Assembly: GCA_905160935.1 (NCBI GenBank)
Contig: CAJHZI010000507.1
Span: 1,483,501 to 1,547,500 of the forward strand
Direction of reading: 5' to 3'
From: Enchytraeus crypticus
Lineage: Eukaryota > Annelida > Clitellata > Enchytraeida > Enchytraeidae
DNA: 64,000 nt
Both the position numbers and the translations under genes were made by a program. Positions 24,279 to 29,192 of this stretch are shown one piece after another (position 1 is the stretch's first letter; each line of letters starts with the position of its first letter). The notes beneath the pieces were generated by a model. The model was given only the letters and a program-made list of their open reading frames with translations. It ran no database searches and had not been told where the DNA came from.

Positions 24279-24925
24279 CGTACACCTGTATGATAAAACG
24301 GAGCTACTTGTATTTGGATGTATCGCAGATACGTAATAAAGACTTGAATTTTGAATTTGAAGGTATTGAAGATTCGAGGTACATCCGAAGAGATGGTAAA
24401 TTATCGCATTGTAGACAATTCATACGGCAGAATGGTTTATATGTTTATGTATTGTAGATGCGTGATAAAACTGTGCGGCATGTATTTAATATATTGTTGA
24501 TATGTAATACAACCATGTGGTTGATATATTAATTTATCGCAAATACGTGATACAATCGAACAGCATGTATTGTAATGTATTGCAGATACGTGATACAACC
24601 GAGCAGCATGTATTGTAATGTATTGCAGATACGTGATACAACCGAGCAGCATGTATTGTAATGTATTGTAGATACGTGTCAAACAACATGTATTTTGATG
24701 TATTGTAGATACGTGATACAGCCAAGCAGTCTATCACCCCACCTCTCTCGACTCATGAACGAGACCACACACAGGAGGGGTAGGAGGAGAGCGGGAGGGG
24801 GTTTGAGGCCAAAGGTCAACTCTTTCAATTCCAACCATGACATGGGCTCATTCGCCGCTCCAAACAGTTCCAGTCTTCCTCCTGATACCTCGCAGGTACT
24901 GACCTGCCGTCGAGCAGAAAACTGA
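2002..24925 (+). CDS. KCNT (SLO2): SLO2/KCNT sodium-activated potassium channel, C-terminal 18 exons (5' end outside window)
   Basis: High-conductance K+ channel subunit of the SLO2 family, a plasma-membrane tetramer gated by cytosolic Na+ through two RCK domains per subunit. The window holds only the cytosolic part. Exons: 2002-2138, 2711-2774, 4085-4193, 5069-5177, 7985-8134, 8589-8848, 9283-9568, 10451-10556, 11264-11436, 12784-12855, 14038-14172, 15268-15379, 17942-18043, 21434-21517, 22034-22165, 22728-22833, 23729-23816, 24709-24925. Their sum is 2442 nt with every phase compatible, giving 813 residues and a stop. RCK1 is in exons 1-6 ([34 protein letters not shown] [34 protein letters not shown]). 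Exon 7 is a Ser/Pro/Glu-rich linker. RCK2 is in exons 8-15 ([62 protein letters not shown]). Segments S1-S6 and the pore must lie upstream. SLO2 is favoured over SLO1 by these motifs. The last two or three exons are less conserved and less certain. Confidence 0.93.
2139..2280 (+). repeat. TG-rich array starting at the exon a donor
   Basis: GT-rich repeat beginning at the donor itself. The donor string TGCAG|GTATGT reappears near 2160 and 2262, with a degenerate copy near 2212, so the array carries spare 5' splice-site look-alikes. Confidence 0.8.
2711..2774 (+). CDS. KCNT (SLO2): SLO2 exon b (RCK1)
   Basis: Short exon encoding [20 protein letters not shown], matching the family block in which a Cys-Phe strand precedes ArgThrAlaAla. 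Flanked by CCTAG and GTAAAG; it changes phase 2 to phase 0. Confidence 0.9.
3055..3660 (+). mobile_element. L2/CR1-like LINE 3' end with (TTA)-rich tail
   Basis: Plus-strand translation with stops gives [32 protein letters not shown] and [12 protein letters not shown] fragments, the classic C-terminus of L2/CR1-like LINE polyproteins. It ends at 3585-3660 with TGACATCATCC, then GAGGCAACGGACGTTAAA and an AT-rich tail. That tail is shared with the tRNA-derived SINEs here. Truncated at the 5' end and broken by stops. Lies in a SLO2 intron. Confidence 0.8.
4085..4193 (+). CDS. KCNT (SLO2): SLO2 exon c (RCK1)
   Basis: Encodes [20 protein letters not shown] and then [15 protein letters not shown], a highly conserved SLO2 block. 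Flanked by TTTCAG and GTAATG; leaves phase 1. A SINE starts about 13 bases after the donor. Confidence 0.94.
4207..4340 (-). mobile_element. tRNA-derived SINE, family 1
   Basis: Reverse-strand copy. Read on the minus strand it has a tRNA-like head with box A (CAGTGGCGATGTCGGTAAG region) and a degenerate box B (GTTTCAAATAC), followed by the shared tail with TCGAGTGAGGAAACTGACG and a CTTTACCAG end. Lies just 3' of the exon c donor. Confidence 0.8.
4418..4545 (-). mobile_element. SINE-like repeat, family 3
   Basis: One of three related copies in the window (also 50455-50600 and 51838-51960). Shared plus-strand blocks are ATCGAGCACTA-like, CAAGCCGGCGAGCAAAA and TCCAGAAATCA. The AAC/ATAAC-rich side suggests the 3' end lies to the left, hence minus orientation. 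Class unknown. Confidence 0.55.
5069..5177 (+). CDS. KCNT (SLO2): SLO2 exon d (RCK1)
   Basis: Encodes [20 protein letters not shown] and then [16 protein letters not shown], matching the conserved Cys-rich helix region of SLO2 RCK1. Flanked by GTGTAG and GTATGT. Confidence 0.94.
5200..5415 (+). repeat. (CT)n-rich microsatellite
   Basis: Pyrimidine-rich TCTCTC tract starting about 30 bases after the exon d donor. It produces long Ser/Leu-rich open frames that are not genes. Confidence 0.85.
5828..7765. mobile_element. Composite element with (CGAACC)n blocks and short inverted ends
   Basis: Two CGAACC-type hexamer arrays (5838-6030 and 7560-7735) lie at the two ends. The left edge TAGAGATGGAAAT and the right edge, read on the other strand as TAGAGACGGGAAT, match in inverted orientation. 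A LINE fragment occupies part of the interior. It could be a DNA transposon or rolling-circle-type element with internal satellites. No transposase was recognised. Confidence 0.45.
6240..6990 (+). mobile_element. Endonuclease-reverse-transcriptase LINE, 3' part (family B)
   Basis: Broken frames give [68 protein letters not shown] and a 3' block encoding [22 protein letters not shown] sequence. This is the usual C-terminal half of a widespread animal LINE. It ends in an (AG)n tail at about 6960. Several frameshifts and stops make it inactive. Two 3' ends of the same family occur at 47425-47600 and 60085-60290. Confidence 0.8.
7985..8134 (+). CDS. KCNT (SLO2): SLO2 exon e (RCK1)
   Basis: Encodes [20 protein letters not shown] and then [22 protein letters not shown], nearly diagnostic for SLO2. 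Flanked by TTGACAG and GTACGT. A TTGATT-rich tract precedes the acceptor. Confidence 0.95.
8589..8848 (+). CDS. KCNT (SLO2): SLO2 exon f (end of RCK1)
   Basis: Encodes [38 protein letters not shown] and SKEENSQFI, then a less conserved stretch ending VVTTR. Flanked by CTTCAG and GTGAGC. The conserved SLO2 order is preserved. Confidence 0.95.
8849..9282. other. Intron, nothing recognised
   Basis: AT-rich intron sequence with no open frame and no repeat I can assign. Confidence 0.5.
9283..9568 (+). CDS. KCNT (SLO2): SLO2 exon g (RCK1-RCK2 linker)
   Basis: Encodes a disordered Thr/Ser/Pro/Glu-rich linker ([56 protein letters not shown]). Phase 1 in and phase 2 out join exons f and h in frame. 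The acidic Ser-rich stretch before RCK2 corresponds in position to the family linker. No start or stop interrupts it. Confidence 0.85.
9569..9815 (+). repeat. 36-bp minisatellite carrying copies of the exon g donor
   Basis: Seven copies of a roughly 36-bp unit that opens with GTAAGTACAATG. The first copy is the real donor. Four copies keep GTAAGTACAAT and the others read ATAAGT or ATTAGT. Confidence 0.9.
10021..10267. other. Intron segment, nothing recognised
   Basis: An open frame of 63 codons is present, but without splice signals, homology or neighbours it is not supported as coding. Confidence 0.4.
10268..10400 (+). mobile_element. tRNA-derived SINE, family 1 (near full length)
   Basis: Head GGCTGGAACCAGTGGC, box A region AGTGGCAACGTCGGTAAG, box B GGTTCAAATCC, then the shared tail TCGAGTGAGGAAACTGACG. 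Lies about 50 bases upstream of the exon h acceptor. Confidence 0.85.
10451..10556 (+). CDS. KCNT (SLO2): SLO2 exon h (RCK2 start)
   Basis: Encodes [20 protein letters not shown] and then [15 protein letters not shown], matching the family block PYIGSSPxLCHLL...CCLRL. Phase 2 in, phase 0 out; flanked by TAACAG and GTATGT. A 28-bp array begins at the donor. Confidence 0.92.
10557..10990 (+). repeat. 28-bp minisatellite beginning at the exon h donor
   Basis: About twelve imperfect copies of GTACCTCCTCTCTGTACC plus a TATCTGATCT-like spacer, running directly from the donor GTATGTACCTCC. Confidence 0.85.
11264..11436 (+). CDS. KCNT (SLO2): SLO2 exon i (RCK2)
   Basis: Encodes [39 protein letters not shown] and [12 protein letters not shown], the first Rossmann strands of RCK2. 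Flanked by GTGCAG and GTGAGG. Confidence 0.95.
11590..11885 (+). mobile_element. 5S-rRNA-derived SINE
   Basis: The block AAGCTGCATCGACCTCGGTT then AGTACTTTGTGG and GACCACCTTGGAAGACCG lines up with the 3' half of 5S rRNA, including its internal promoter region (AAGCTAAGCAGG...GGTTAGTACTTGG...GAGACCGCC). A shared body follows (TTAAATCCGCGCCGGCTGC) and a GTTATG-rich tail. A second copy is at 26005-26225. Confidence 0.7.
12784..12855 (+). CDS. KCNT (SLO2): SLO2 exon j (RCK2)
   Basis: Encodes [20 protein letters not shown] and then SID, matching the conserved family segment FLEAICCFPMVYYMEGSVD. Flanked by TTGCAG and GTATGT. Confidence 0.93.
12868..13112 (+). repeat. 14-bp minisatellite of acceptor-like units
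   Basis: About seventeen copies of TTTCTCTAYCCTAG starting some twelve bases after the exon j donor. Each unit looks like a polypyrimidine tract followed by a TAG acceptor. Confidence 0.85.
13515..13795 (+). repeat. Tandem repeat of about 70-90 bp
   Basis: Four imperfect copies sharing TTCATAAATTATGTGTGAAC and ACAGATAATCTATG. It continues into an AT-rich CATACGTATGTATATG array up to the exon k acceptor. Confidence 0.7.
13800..14025 (+). repeat. TTAAGTATACGTATGTATATG-type array before exon k
   Basis: Imperfect array of AAGTATACGTATG and TATATGTATGTACATA blocks ending within a dozen bases of the exon k acceptor. Confidence 0.7.
14038..14172 (+). CDS. KCNT (SLO2): SLO2 exon k (RCK2)
   Basis: Encodes [20 protein letters not shown], then [20 protein letters not shown] and QTIY, a strongly conserved RCK2 block. 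Flanked by TCTCAG and a donor that runs straight into a (GT)n microsatellite (14173-14230). Confidence 0.95.
14173..14275 (+). repeat. (GT)n microsatellite starting at a donor
   Basis: GTGTGTGTATGTGTGTG and related GT/GA-rich sequence. The GT of the exon k donor is the first dinucleotide of the tract. Confidence 0.85.
14427..14485 (+). mobile_element. SINE family 1, 3' fragment
   Basis: Only the tail is left: TGACATCGCTTTCGAGTGAG, GAAACTGACGTTAAC and CTTTACCAGC. Confidence 0.8.
15137..15232 (+). mobile_element. SINE family 1, 5'-truncated copy
   Basis: Begins at GATCAGTATGTGCGGGGTTC (box B region GGTTCAAATCTTGGG), then the shared tail, and ends about 35 bases before the exon l acceptor. Confidence 0.8.
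15268..15379 (+). CDS. KCNT (SLO2): SLO2 exon l (RCK2)
   Basis: Encodes [20 protein letters not shown] and then [17 protein letters not shown], one of the most conserved SLO2 blocks. Flanked by ATTTAG and GTAAAT; phase 2 in, phase 0 out. Confidence 0.96.
15700..15775 (+). repeat. (CT)n microsatellite
   Basis: TCTCTC tract in the intron between exons l and m. Confidence 0.85.
16290..16530 (+). repeat. (CT)n-rich tract
   Basis: Long CTCTCT-rich tract interrupted by ATATGCACCT-type segments. It generates spurious Ser/Leu frames in several phases. Confidence 0.85.
16740..16935 (+). promoter_or_regulatory. Possible promoter or LTR-like segment with TATA box and ACCGGT repeats
   Basis: TATAAAAG lies at 16869-16876. 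Upstream are four ACCGGT-centred motifs, two of them in repeated TTAACCGGTAAATTA. The arrangement resembles a transposon or LTR promoter, but no partner LTR or coding region was found. Confidence 0.3.
16950..17725. repeat. GC-rich inverted minisatellite
   Basis: The left part (about 16960-17165) repeats GCCTGCTCGGATTGGGC-like units. At 17225-17398 a 22-bp unit (GCCAGCCCCAGCCAGGGGC plus GGG) repeats about six times. At 17401-17720 its near reverse complement (GACGCCCCTGGCTGGGGCTG plus GC) repeats about fourteen times. The 22-bp period leaves long Ala/Pro/Gly frames open in several phases on both strands; these are not genes. A SINE tail remnant (GCTTTCGAGTGAGGAAAC) follows at 17725-17742. Confidence 0.9.
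17942..18043 (+). CDS. KCNT (SLO2): SLO2 exon m (RCK2)
   Basis: Encodes [20 protein letters not shown] and then [14 protein letters not shown], matching the family block [23 protein letters not shown]. Exactly 34 codons, phase 0 at both ends, flanked by GAACAG and GTATGT. Its 3' end is the founder of the adjacent array. Confidence 0.95.
18004..18480 (+). repeat. 80-bp minisatellite duplicating the exon m 3' end and donor
   Basis: Five or six copies of a unit made of the last 12 or so codons of exon m ([12 protein letters not shown] region), the donor and about 40 bases of intron (AAATACGCG, GATACATTGTA). Copies 4 and 5 keep a GGTACGT donor. Confidence 0.9.
18848..18912 (+). mobile_element. 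LINE/SINE shared 3' tail fragment
   Basis: CCTGGCATCATCCCTGGATG, then ATGAAACGGACGTTAAACC and (TTA)n: the tail shared by the L2-like LINE and the family 1 SINEs. Confidence 0.75.
19001..21290 (-). mobile_element. Non-LTR retrotransposon with RT and endonuclease-like C-terminus (inactive)
   Basis: Lies antisense in a SLO2 intron. The RT (21149-20208) shows motif [16 protein letters not shown], motif [16 protein letters not shown] and the catalytic motif [12 protein letters not shown]. Upstream sequence to about 21290 ([15 protein letters not shown]) is in the same frame. Downstream, 19997-19600 gives [22 protein letters not shown] and [11 protein letters not shown] sequence. After a frameshift near 19590 come [24 protein letters not shown] and DGKRPDG, then [13 protein letters not shown] and a C-terminal [16 protein letters not shown] block. 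The Cys/His knuckle followed by RPD and WDVT resembles a restriction-like endonuclease domain. In-frame stops (20188-20190 region, near 20092, and a TAG near 19379 where a Trp is expected) plus the frameshift mark it as dead. Confidence 0.82.
21434..21517 (+). CDS. KCNT (SLO2): SLO2 exon n (RCK2)
   Basis: Encodes [20 protein letters not shown] and then AGSGHLSC, matching [24 protein letters not shown] of the family. 28 codons, phase 0; flanked by CTGTAG and GTAAGT. Confidence 0.94.
22034..22165 (+). CDS. KCNT (SLO2): SLO2 exon o (RCK2 end)
   Basis: Encodes [20 protein letters not shown] and then [15 protein letters not shown], matching the [14 protein letters not shown]...[10 protein letters not shown] signature. 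44 codons, phase 0; flanked by TTTTAG and GTGAGT. Confidence 0.96.
22320..22510 (+). mobile_element. Dispersed repeat copy (family 4)
   Basis: Shares blocks with 32830-33000: AATAGACCAA, GCACGTGT, GCGACAAAGC, AAGATCCAAA, ATTCGGTTGGTGAGC and a GAAGATGATGACG-like end. Unclassified interspersed repeat with a (GAT)n 3' end. Confidence 0.6.
22514..22706 (+). repeat. (GAT)n microsatellite
   Basis: About 190 bases of GAT repeats with a few CTG and AAT variants, ending about 20 bases before the exon p acceptor. Gives false poly-Met, poly-His and poly-Ile frames. Confidence 0.95.
22728..22833 (+). CDS. KCNT (SLO2): SLO2 exon p (C-terminal tail)
   Basis: Encodes [20 protein letters not shown] and then [15 protein letters not shown]. 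Phase 0 in, phase 1 out; flanked by GGCCGAG and GTAGTA. The helix-like [11 protein letters not shown] stretch precedes the last strand block. The acceptor is unusual and the first 15 residues partly resemble repeat family 4 at 22322, so the exact start is less certain. Confidence 0.72.
23010..23165 (+). repeat. C-rich degenerate repeat
   Basis: CCCCGACCCAGGAGTGCC-like units, a short CG-rich tandem repeat. The frames across it are artefacts. Confidence 0.6.
23340..23425 (-). mobile_element. L2-like LINE 3' end fragment
   Basis: Resembles 30660-30800 in the same orientation (GGGACATCTCTTACAGACTC, CCACACGATGACGACTGAGT), the terminal part of the L2/CR1-like LINE. Confidence 0.6.
23490..23728 (+). 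repeat. 25-bp minisatellite carrying the exon q acceptor
   Basis: Ten copies of GTTGTGTATACAATAGATCA plus ATACG. The last copy provides the real acceptor TACAATAG|ATCACGG, so each unit contains an acceptor look-alike. Confidence 0.92.
23729..23816 (+). CDS. KCNT (SLO2): SLO2 exon q (C-terminal tail)
   Basis: Encodes [20 protein letters not shown] and then VTLQPNDI, the SYVIxNPxxDxxLxxxDIIY-type block near the SLO2 C-terminus. Phase 1 in, phase 2 out; donor CAT|GTACGT. Confidence 0.85.
24000..24280 (+). repeat. (TA)n-rich tract
   Basis: TATATA and TACATGTATATA tracts in the intron between exons q and r. Confidence 0.9.
24315..24708 (+). repeat. 43-bp minisatellite carrying the exon r acceptor and first codons
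   Basis: About eight copies of ATTGCAG|ATACGTGATACA, then ACCGAGCAGC and a TGTATTGTAATGT spacer. The last copy is the true boundary of exon r (ATTGTAG|ATACGTGATACAGCC). Confidence 0.92.
24709..24925 (+). CDS. KCNT (SLO2): SLO2 exon r (C-terminus and stop)
   Basis: Encodes [20 protein letters not shown], then an Arg-rich run ([11 protein letters not shown]) and a Ser/Asn-rich end. The frame stops at TGA 24923-24925, which falls in a SINE-tail-like remnant. A possible donor at 24895 (CGCAG|GTACTG) would give a different end. The [11 protein letters not shown] part fits the family; the remainder is not recognisable. Confidence 0.75.
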
Positions 24926-24950
24926 CGTTAAATTGGCTTTGGTTTTAGTT
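24905..24950 (+). mobile_element. SINE family 1 tail remnant
   Basis: CGTCGAGCAGAAAACTGACG followed by TTAAATTGGCTTT resembles the shared tail TCGAGTGAGGAAACTGACGT. Confidence 0.5.
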
Positions 24951-24960
24951 TCAGGTTAAA

Positions 24961-24966
24961 AATAAA
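24961..24966 (+). terminator. Candidate poly(A) signal AATAAA for SLO2
   Basis: AATAAA about 36 bases after the proposed stop codon. This hexamer is common in AT-rich sequence. Confidence 0.35.
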
Positions 24967-26004
24967 TGAACTTGTAGAGATGTCAACGACGAGCCCAACA
25001 CAAAATGGTCATCTCATATTTTATAAAGAAAGACAACATAAGCCTAGGCAAATAAATTTTAACTTTTACCGCCTTAGCCATAAAACCTGGTGATACATAA
25101 ATGAATAAGTAGTCATGTGGTGCAATTTTATATTTGTTTTGTTATCTATCTAAAGTAAGTTTCGCTGTTTAAATGGAGTAATATAGAGACTAACTGCAGT
25201 CAGTATGCTTATTAGCGGCCATCGCGAGGCTGTAATTGCGTCCTAAAGAATCCGACGGCTCTATGGATGATATTTCGAGGACTTCTATACGCTACATTGT
25301 TTTAAATACCAAAGTTTATTTTAGAATATTTAACGATGTCTTTCGGCTACAATCATTTGCACGTCAAATACTTTTAAAATTCACCCTGCTAGGAATCTCT
25401 CTTCAGCGGACGGTGAGTCAAGCGGGCTAGGTTTTCGTCATGTACAAAGGTTCGTGCAAGCAAAACCAAGAAGACTACTATGCATCAAAATTACTGCAAA
25501 TCACGTCTAATATTGACAAATCTATGGTACTATTTTTACGCCGTCTAAAGTAGCATCTAGATTATAGACATTTTGATAAAAAGATGTTTTACAGAAAGTG
25601 ACTCAATGGAGGATGCCAAATAATAGAAATTATATTTATAGCTTCTGAACTAACGAGTATCAACCAGGCATTTGATAGTTGTTTATATTGTTTTCTATTT
25701 TGCAGACGACTCTTACGAAATCGCCTGATGACGTTTTCTATGCCTCGTGAGTCACATTCGACTCTCGTTAAACTTATGATCTCTGGAAGTTATTGGCAAA
25801 TCGTTCTTAGTCTTTCTAGCTTAGACCTCCTCACGGTTGACTCACAGCTGTCAACAGGCAATGCTTGTGACTATGCATTCGCTGGTAATGGCGATTGAAC
25901 CGAGGTCTTGACTTAGGATTGCACCGAGGTCTGAACTTATTAGATTTGTTCTGCGTCTGCTGGCTGAACATGATGACACACTTCATTTAGAAGTGGATTT
26001 AGGT
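24967..26004. other. Spacer, no gene recognised
   Basis: No splice-compatible coding block. The region has isolated TGAGTCA (25748) and TGACTCA (about 25600 and 25839) heptamers upstream of the AP-1-like array. Confidence 0.5.
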
Positions 26005-26225
26005 GGGGATTTATCGCACACATTTTAGCTGCGCGTCAATTGAACGAAGTAAAGCCACGTTGCACGCGGTTAGTAAATTGTGGGCGAACATTTTGGAAGA
26101 CCGAGTGTCGACAGCTTAGAATGTAAATAATCCCTGGGTGTTGGAAGGTTATTCTTAAATCCGCGCCGGCTGCTATTGAAGCGCCAGCAAAATGCAACGA
26201 TTACTGATAACCATGGAGAGGAAAT
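26005..26225 (+). mobile_element. 5S-rRNA-derived SINE, second copy
   Basis: Shares GCTGCGCGTCAATT, GGTTAGTA, TTGGAAGACCG, TTATTCTTAAATCCGCGCCG and AACGATTACTGATAACCATG with the copy at 11590-11885. Confidence 0.7.
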
Positions 26226-26416
26226 GAGGAAATAACGAAAGCTACAAAAACAGAAACCAAGAAAGGAAACTACGTTGCACGTGCGATATGTCTTGTGTGT
26301 AACTATACGGAATAATAAAAAAACTTCACCTACTTGTACGTCTGGTGAGTTGATTCACGTCCTGTGCCTCAGATCAGATGAATCACTGTTGCTTATTCAT
26401 GTAAGATAAGTACTCG

Positions 26417-26602
26417 CAATGACTCACGTCTGATGACTCACATCAGATGACTCACATCTGATGACTCACGTTTGATGACTCACATATGATGACTCACGTC
26501 TGATGACTCACATATGATGACTCACATATGATGACTCATATCTGATGACTCACATCTGATGACTCACGTCTGATGACTCACATCTGATGACTCACATTTG
26601 AT
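26417..26602 (+). repeat. 14-bp array of TGACTCA units
   Basis: Thirteen copies of TGATGACTCACATC and close variants. Each unit contains the AP-1/TRE heptamer TGACTCA except one that reads TGACTCATATC, where the heptamer is also intact. Confidence 0.92.
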
Positions 26603-26754
26603 ATCTAGTCTCTGACAACCAAAGTGGAAAGACTCGCTGTGAAGAATCATTAGCCGTGTCTTTCTGTTCAGAGTTCGTTTGTAAGTAATATTGAAATAAT
26701 TATGTGATTGCATAAGGTAAGTTTTAGAGCTGCGCATGTTTTAATAGTGTCTCT

Positions 26755-26925
26755 TAATCAAGGTGCTAATCGATAGCCTTATCATCGTAGGCTAATTAGA
26801 TTCCATGATCGATAGCCTTATCATCGTAGGCTAATCATATGTCATGAGCGATAGCCTTACCATCATAGGCTAATCAGATGTCATGTATGATGTCCTTATC
26901 ATCATAGTCTAATCAGATTATAATA
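26755..26925 (+). repeat. 57-bp tandem repeat
   Basis: Three to four copies of ATCGATAGCCTTATCATCGT then AGGCTAATCAGAT and CATG. Confidence 0.85.
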
Positions 26926-27055
26926 ATAATAATAATAATTATTATTATTATTATTATTATTATTTTATTATTATTATTATAGTAATAATAATAATAATAA
27001 TAAAGGTTTAACGTCCTTTTCCTCATCCAAGGATTATGTCAGTGACGTCCCCACA
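26925..27055 (-). mobile_element. LINE/SINE tail with (TTA)n inverted repeat
   Basis: (TAA)n and (TTA)n blocks face each other at 26925-27000, giving a potential AT hairpin. They are followed by GGTTTAACGTCC, CCTCATCCAAGG and TGTCAGTGACGTCC, the reverse complement of the shared tail. Confidence 0.7.
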
Positions 27056-27059
27056 GCAC

Positions 27060-28770
27060 AGATGTCATGATCGAGTTATTAACTTATTTTTCGACTGCAC
27101 CTTTCGACAAATGATATGTAGGCGTACGTTAGTATCGGCGATGCTTACAGTGGGCTTTTGTAGCCTGTAAGTCTTTATTTGTGGTTGATAGGTTCTCGAT
27201 GTTATGATGGACTTGCTAAAATTGTAAACTGACTGACTTTATTGTTCAATGTATCCGCTCAGCGTGCTTTCTTTCATGTTTACATATTTGATCAATTTCA
27301 TGTTTTATTTTATTGCATGTCTTTTGCGAAGAAGCGATATGTGTAGTTAGTATATGGTGCCGCTATTAAAATGGTAACGCAGATTGATTGGTTCACGTTT
27401 TAAAAAAACATGTTAGCTGCAGTCACAAAGTATTTGCTCACATTTATTGATCTCTAGTTTTGAGGGAGACATTTGGATTGGCGGATCCTCAGACCCTTCG
27501 AATTATGTGCATTTTTAATTTAACTGCGGCTTAGGTTAACTGCGCTATAACTGTGGCTTAATCATTGCTTTGACGTTCTTAAGTTAATATGTCTCGTTTG
27601 ATATAATGATGCTAAATTTAAAACTTCGGGAGAGCTGAAAACTGTTTAATAATTATGCTCAATGATAAGTTCTAGAATTAAAAGGCAGGATCAATGAATG
27701 CTTTCAAAAACAAAAGTTATAAATATAAGAACCTCTTAATTTTGATGCTAATGGTATAGTGTTAAAAAGTGAATGAAGTTTTAACGTGTCTTATGCATTT
27801 CATGTACAGTACATGTAGATTAATAATACAGTGTGTTATAATATACGAAAACTTCTAATTCACTTTAACTCCATGACTTTCTTAATTACACTAGTCTGTC
27901 ATTGTTGTTCCTTCAATAGTCAATGTTTAACTGAAAATATCTTCAATTAAGATGTGTTATAAGTTCAATTAAGTGTGTTATAATTGCGTAAAAAAGATTA
28001 ATGATTTCAAAATAAGTTGTACTGACTGGATTGTGTCAGTACTTATTGAATTGGCCTTAAACTGAAAAATGTTACAGTGTGTATTACTGTGTATTGATAA
28101 TTAAGTACTAGGCAAATCCTGTGCTTTCTGACCCAGTAAGCTGTTATGTTATGCTTGTAAACAGCTCACGACAACACACGATTAGAGTGCTACTTGTGTC
28201 CATGACAATATTAAATCATCTACTCGGTACAGTGCAAATTAAGCATAGCATATGTGTATACAGATTTTGTGTACTCAAATTATATATGTCCATATGTGTG
28301 GTAATGATACATTTATCGCTGTTTCGTTGCATTGATGGTATAATTTTATCTGTTTAGTTATGAGCAAAATTGAATGAACCTTTTGAGTGCTAATGAACAG
28401 GACTCTCTATGTTTCGCTAAATAATGAAATCCTTTCATTTTCTAAATTATAGCCTAAACCGTAACATGGACTAATTACAGGCTACTGTGATGAAATCAGA
28501 AGATTTATAGTAGCTAAAGGTGAAAGGTTATATAGGCTACGTCTACCGAATTACTAACTATTGTTGGTGTTTTGAGCAATTTCGCTCTGTAAGTTTTCAG
28601 TTTTCGTTTTCTCGTATTTTTGAAATGTATTTTTATATCTGCACCTTACTGCATTCACAGCACATTTCATGTCTGTCTTGCAAAAATTGATTTGTTGTTA
28701 CTATTGTTACTATATTAGATTTTTATTCTTTCAATGTGCTACAGCTCAGTGTTTTTATTAAGCATGTAAT
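27060..28770. other. Spacer, no gene recognised
   Basis: AT-rich sequence. A short GCTTTCTGACCCAGTAAGCTG then TTATGTTATGC block at 28121-28155 matches the tail of the 5S-derived SINE. An open frame at 28121-28357 overlaps that tail and is not supported as coding. Confidence 0.5.
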
Positions 28771-28789
28771 CAATGTCGAGACTTTTGCA

Positions 28790-29192
28790 AAACGACACCA
28801 GAGGGCGCACTATGTACGACACTAGAGGGCGCACTATGTACGACACTAGAGGGCGCACTATGTACGACACTAGATGGCGCACTATGTACGACACTAGAGG
28901 ACGCACTATGTACGACACTAGAAGACGCACTATGTATGACACTAGAGGACGCACCGTGTACGACACTAGAGGACGCATCAAGTACGACACTACAGGATGC
29001 ACTATGTTCGACACTAGAGAATGCATCAAGTACGACACTAGAGGACGCACTATGTACGACACTAGAGGGCGCACTATGTACGACACTAGAGGACGCACTA
29101 TGTACGACACTACAGGCGCACTATGTACGACACTAGAGGACGCAAAATGTACGACACTAGAGGACGCACCATGTCCGACACTAGAGGTCATT
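28790..29192 (+). repeat. 24-bp array of CTCF-like units
   Basis: About seventeen copies of CGACACTAGAGGGCGCACTA plus TGTA. The core CACTAGAGGGCGC closely matches the animal CTCF consensus in about half a dozen copies; others read GGACGC. The long Thr/Arg/Asp and Val/Ser/Tyr frames on both strands are by-products of the 24-bp period. Confidence 0.92.

Noticed and set aside
26417..26602. CRISPR-like array
   Set aside because: Units are contiguous 14-mers with no unique spacers, and the host genes are animal. The same applies to the arrays at 23490, 24315 and 28790.
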